Of a stretch of 64,000 nt of DNA, positions 63,852 to 64,000 are shown one piece after another. The notes below the pieces were generated by a model that was not told the origin of the DNA, did not search any database, and worked only from the letters and a program-made list of their open reading frames with translations. Numbering within the stretch: position 1 is the stretch's first letter; each line of letters opens with the position of its first letter. The stretch lies in the NCBI GenBank assembly GCA_019638385.1, contig JAHBTW010000005.1, positions 248,001 through 312,000 of the forward strand, read 5' to 3'. The position numbers and the translations under genes were made by a program. The stretch comes from Saprospiraceae bacterium. GTDB taxonomy: Bacteria; Bacteroidota; Bacteroidia; Chitinophagales; Saprospiraceae.

Positions 63852-64000
63852 CACGAAAAAAATATTTTTTTCCACACCGCTGATTCCGGGTAGTATGCAT
63901 CGCAAAGGGTTTGGCAAGGGGCTTGCCCGACAAAATAAAATCGCGCAGGCTACGCGCAAGCGCAAAGCAGGTAGTGCAATACACTGTAAATTGGTGGAAA

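Noticed and set aside
63714..63965. 83-codon frame upstream of rpsL on the minus strand
   Set aside because: It overlaps the operon promoter and the rpsL start, and shows no family pattern.

Overview
This 64 kb window is chromosomal DNA from a member of the Bacteroidota, perhaps a Saprospiria-like lineage; the genus cannot be fixed from sequence alone. The evidence is a type A sorting domain of the type IX secretion system (35620-37869), RlpA, fasciclin and POT/OPT proteins typical of the phylum, and the Bacteroidota promoter pattern (a -7 box TAnnTTTG with a TTG/TTTG box 16-21 bases upstream) in front of many genes, including leuA, icd, rpmH, an aminotransferase and the ribosomal operon. I see no tRNA, rRNA, CRISPR array or prophage.

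Layout. 1-531 is the 5' part of leuA. 814-2227 is a scar of a degraded defence or toxin-antitoxin locus: an antitoxin-like gene, the tail of a PIN toxin, a left-truncated IS903-type insertion sequence and the last ~108 codons of a type I restriction subunit (hsdR). 2295-9532 mixes a secreted protein, an AAA+ ATPase with a nuclease-like C-terminus, a glycosyltransferase, a DJ-1/PfpI protein, the translation factor EttA, a frameshifted esterase-like gene and a Uma2 nuclease. 9637-15734 holds an esterase, then a tight five-gene run (M17 aminopeptidase, ATP-grasp enzyme, PgeF, WecA-like transferase, FluC). 15853-16466 is a toxin-antitoxin pair with a frameshifted toxin. 16451-22467 has a pyruvate kinase-family enzyme, an orphan response regulator, heptose/LPS-type genes, an outer-membrane protein and a fasciclin lipoprotein. 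22783-28292 carries rpmH, two peptide transporters, a fumarylacetoacetate hydrolase-family enzyme and rpe.

28301-28484 looks like an independent ~170-nt structured transcript with its own promoter and terminator; it is the best candidate here for something not described. 28688-31768 has tandem RlpA genes, an ISAzo13-type transposase fragment, a stand-alone SecD-periplasmic-domain lipoprotein and a possible HepT fragment. 31764-40507 is central metabolism and housekeeping (sucD, a DivIC/FtsB gene, eno, carA, icd, ruvB) plus the secreted T9SS protein. 40740-42287 is a lower-GC accessory pair, one gene carrying an in-frame amber codon. An aminotransferase and an outer-membrane protein follow.

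44523-63735 is a complete ribosomal-protein supercluster read leftwards: rpsL-rpsG-fusA-rpsJ, rplC to rpsQ, rplN to secY, map-infA-rpmJ-rpsM-rpsK-rpsD-rpoA-rplQ, with a promoter at 63819-63851 and a terminator at 44461-44500. tuf is not between fusA and rpsJ. The cluster supplies the ribosome, RNA polymerase alpha and the Sec channel from one long transcription unit or a few.

The housekeeping blocks are ordinary. The interest lies in the decayed mobile and defence remnants, three broken genes (8.6 kb, 16.3 kb, 40.9 kb), the structured RNA candidate and the SecD-like lipoprotein.
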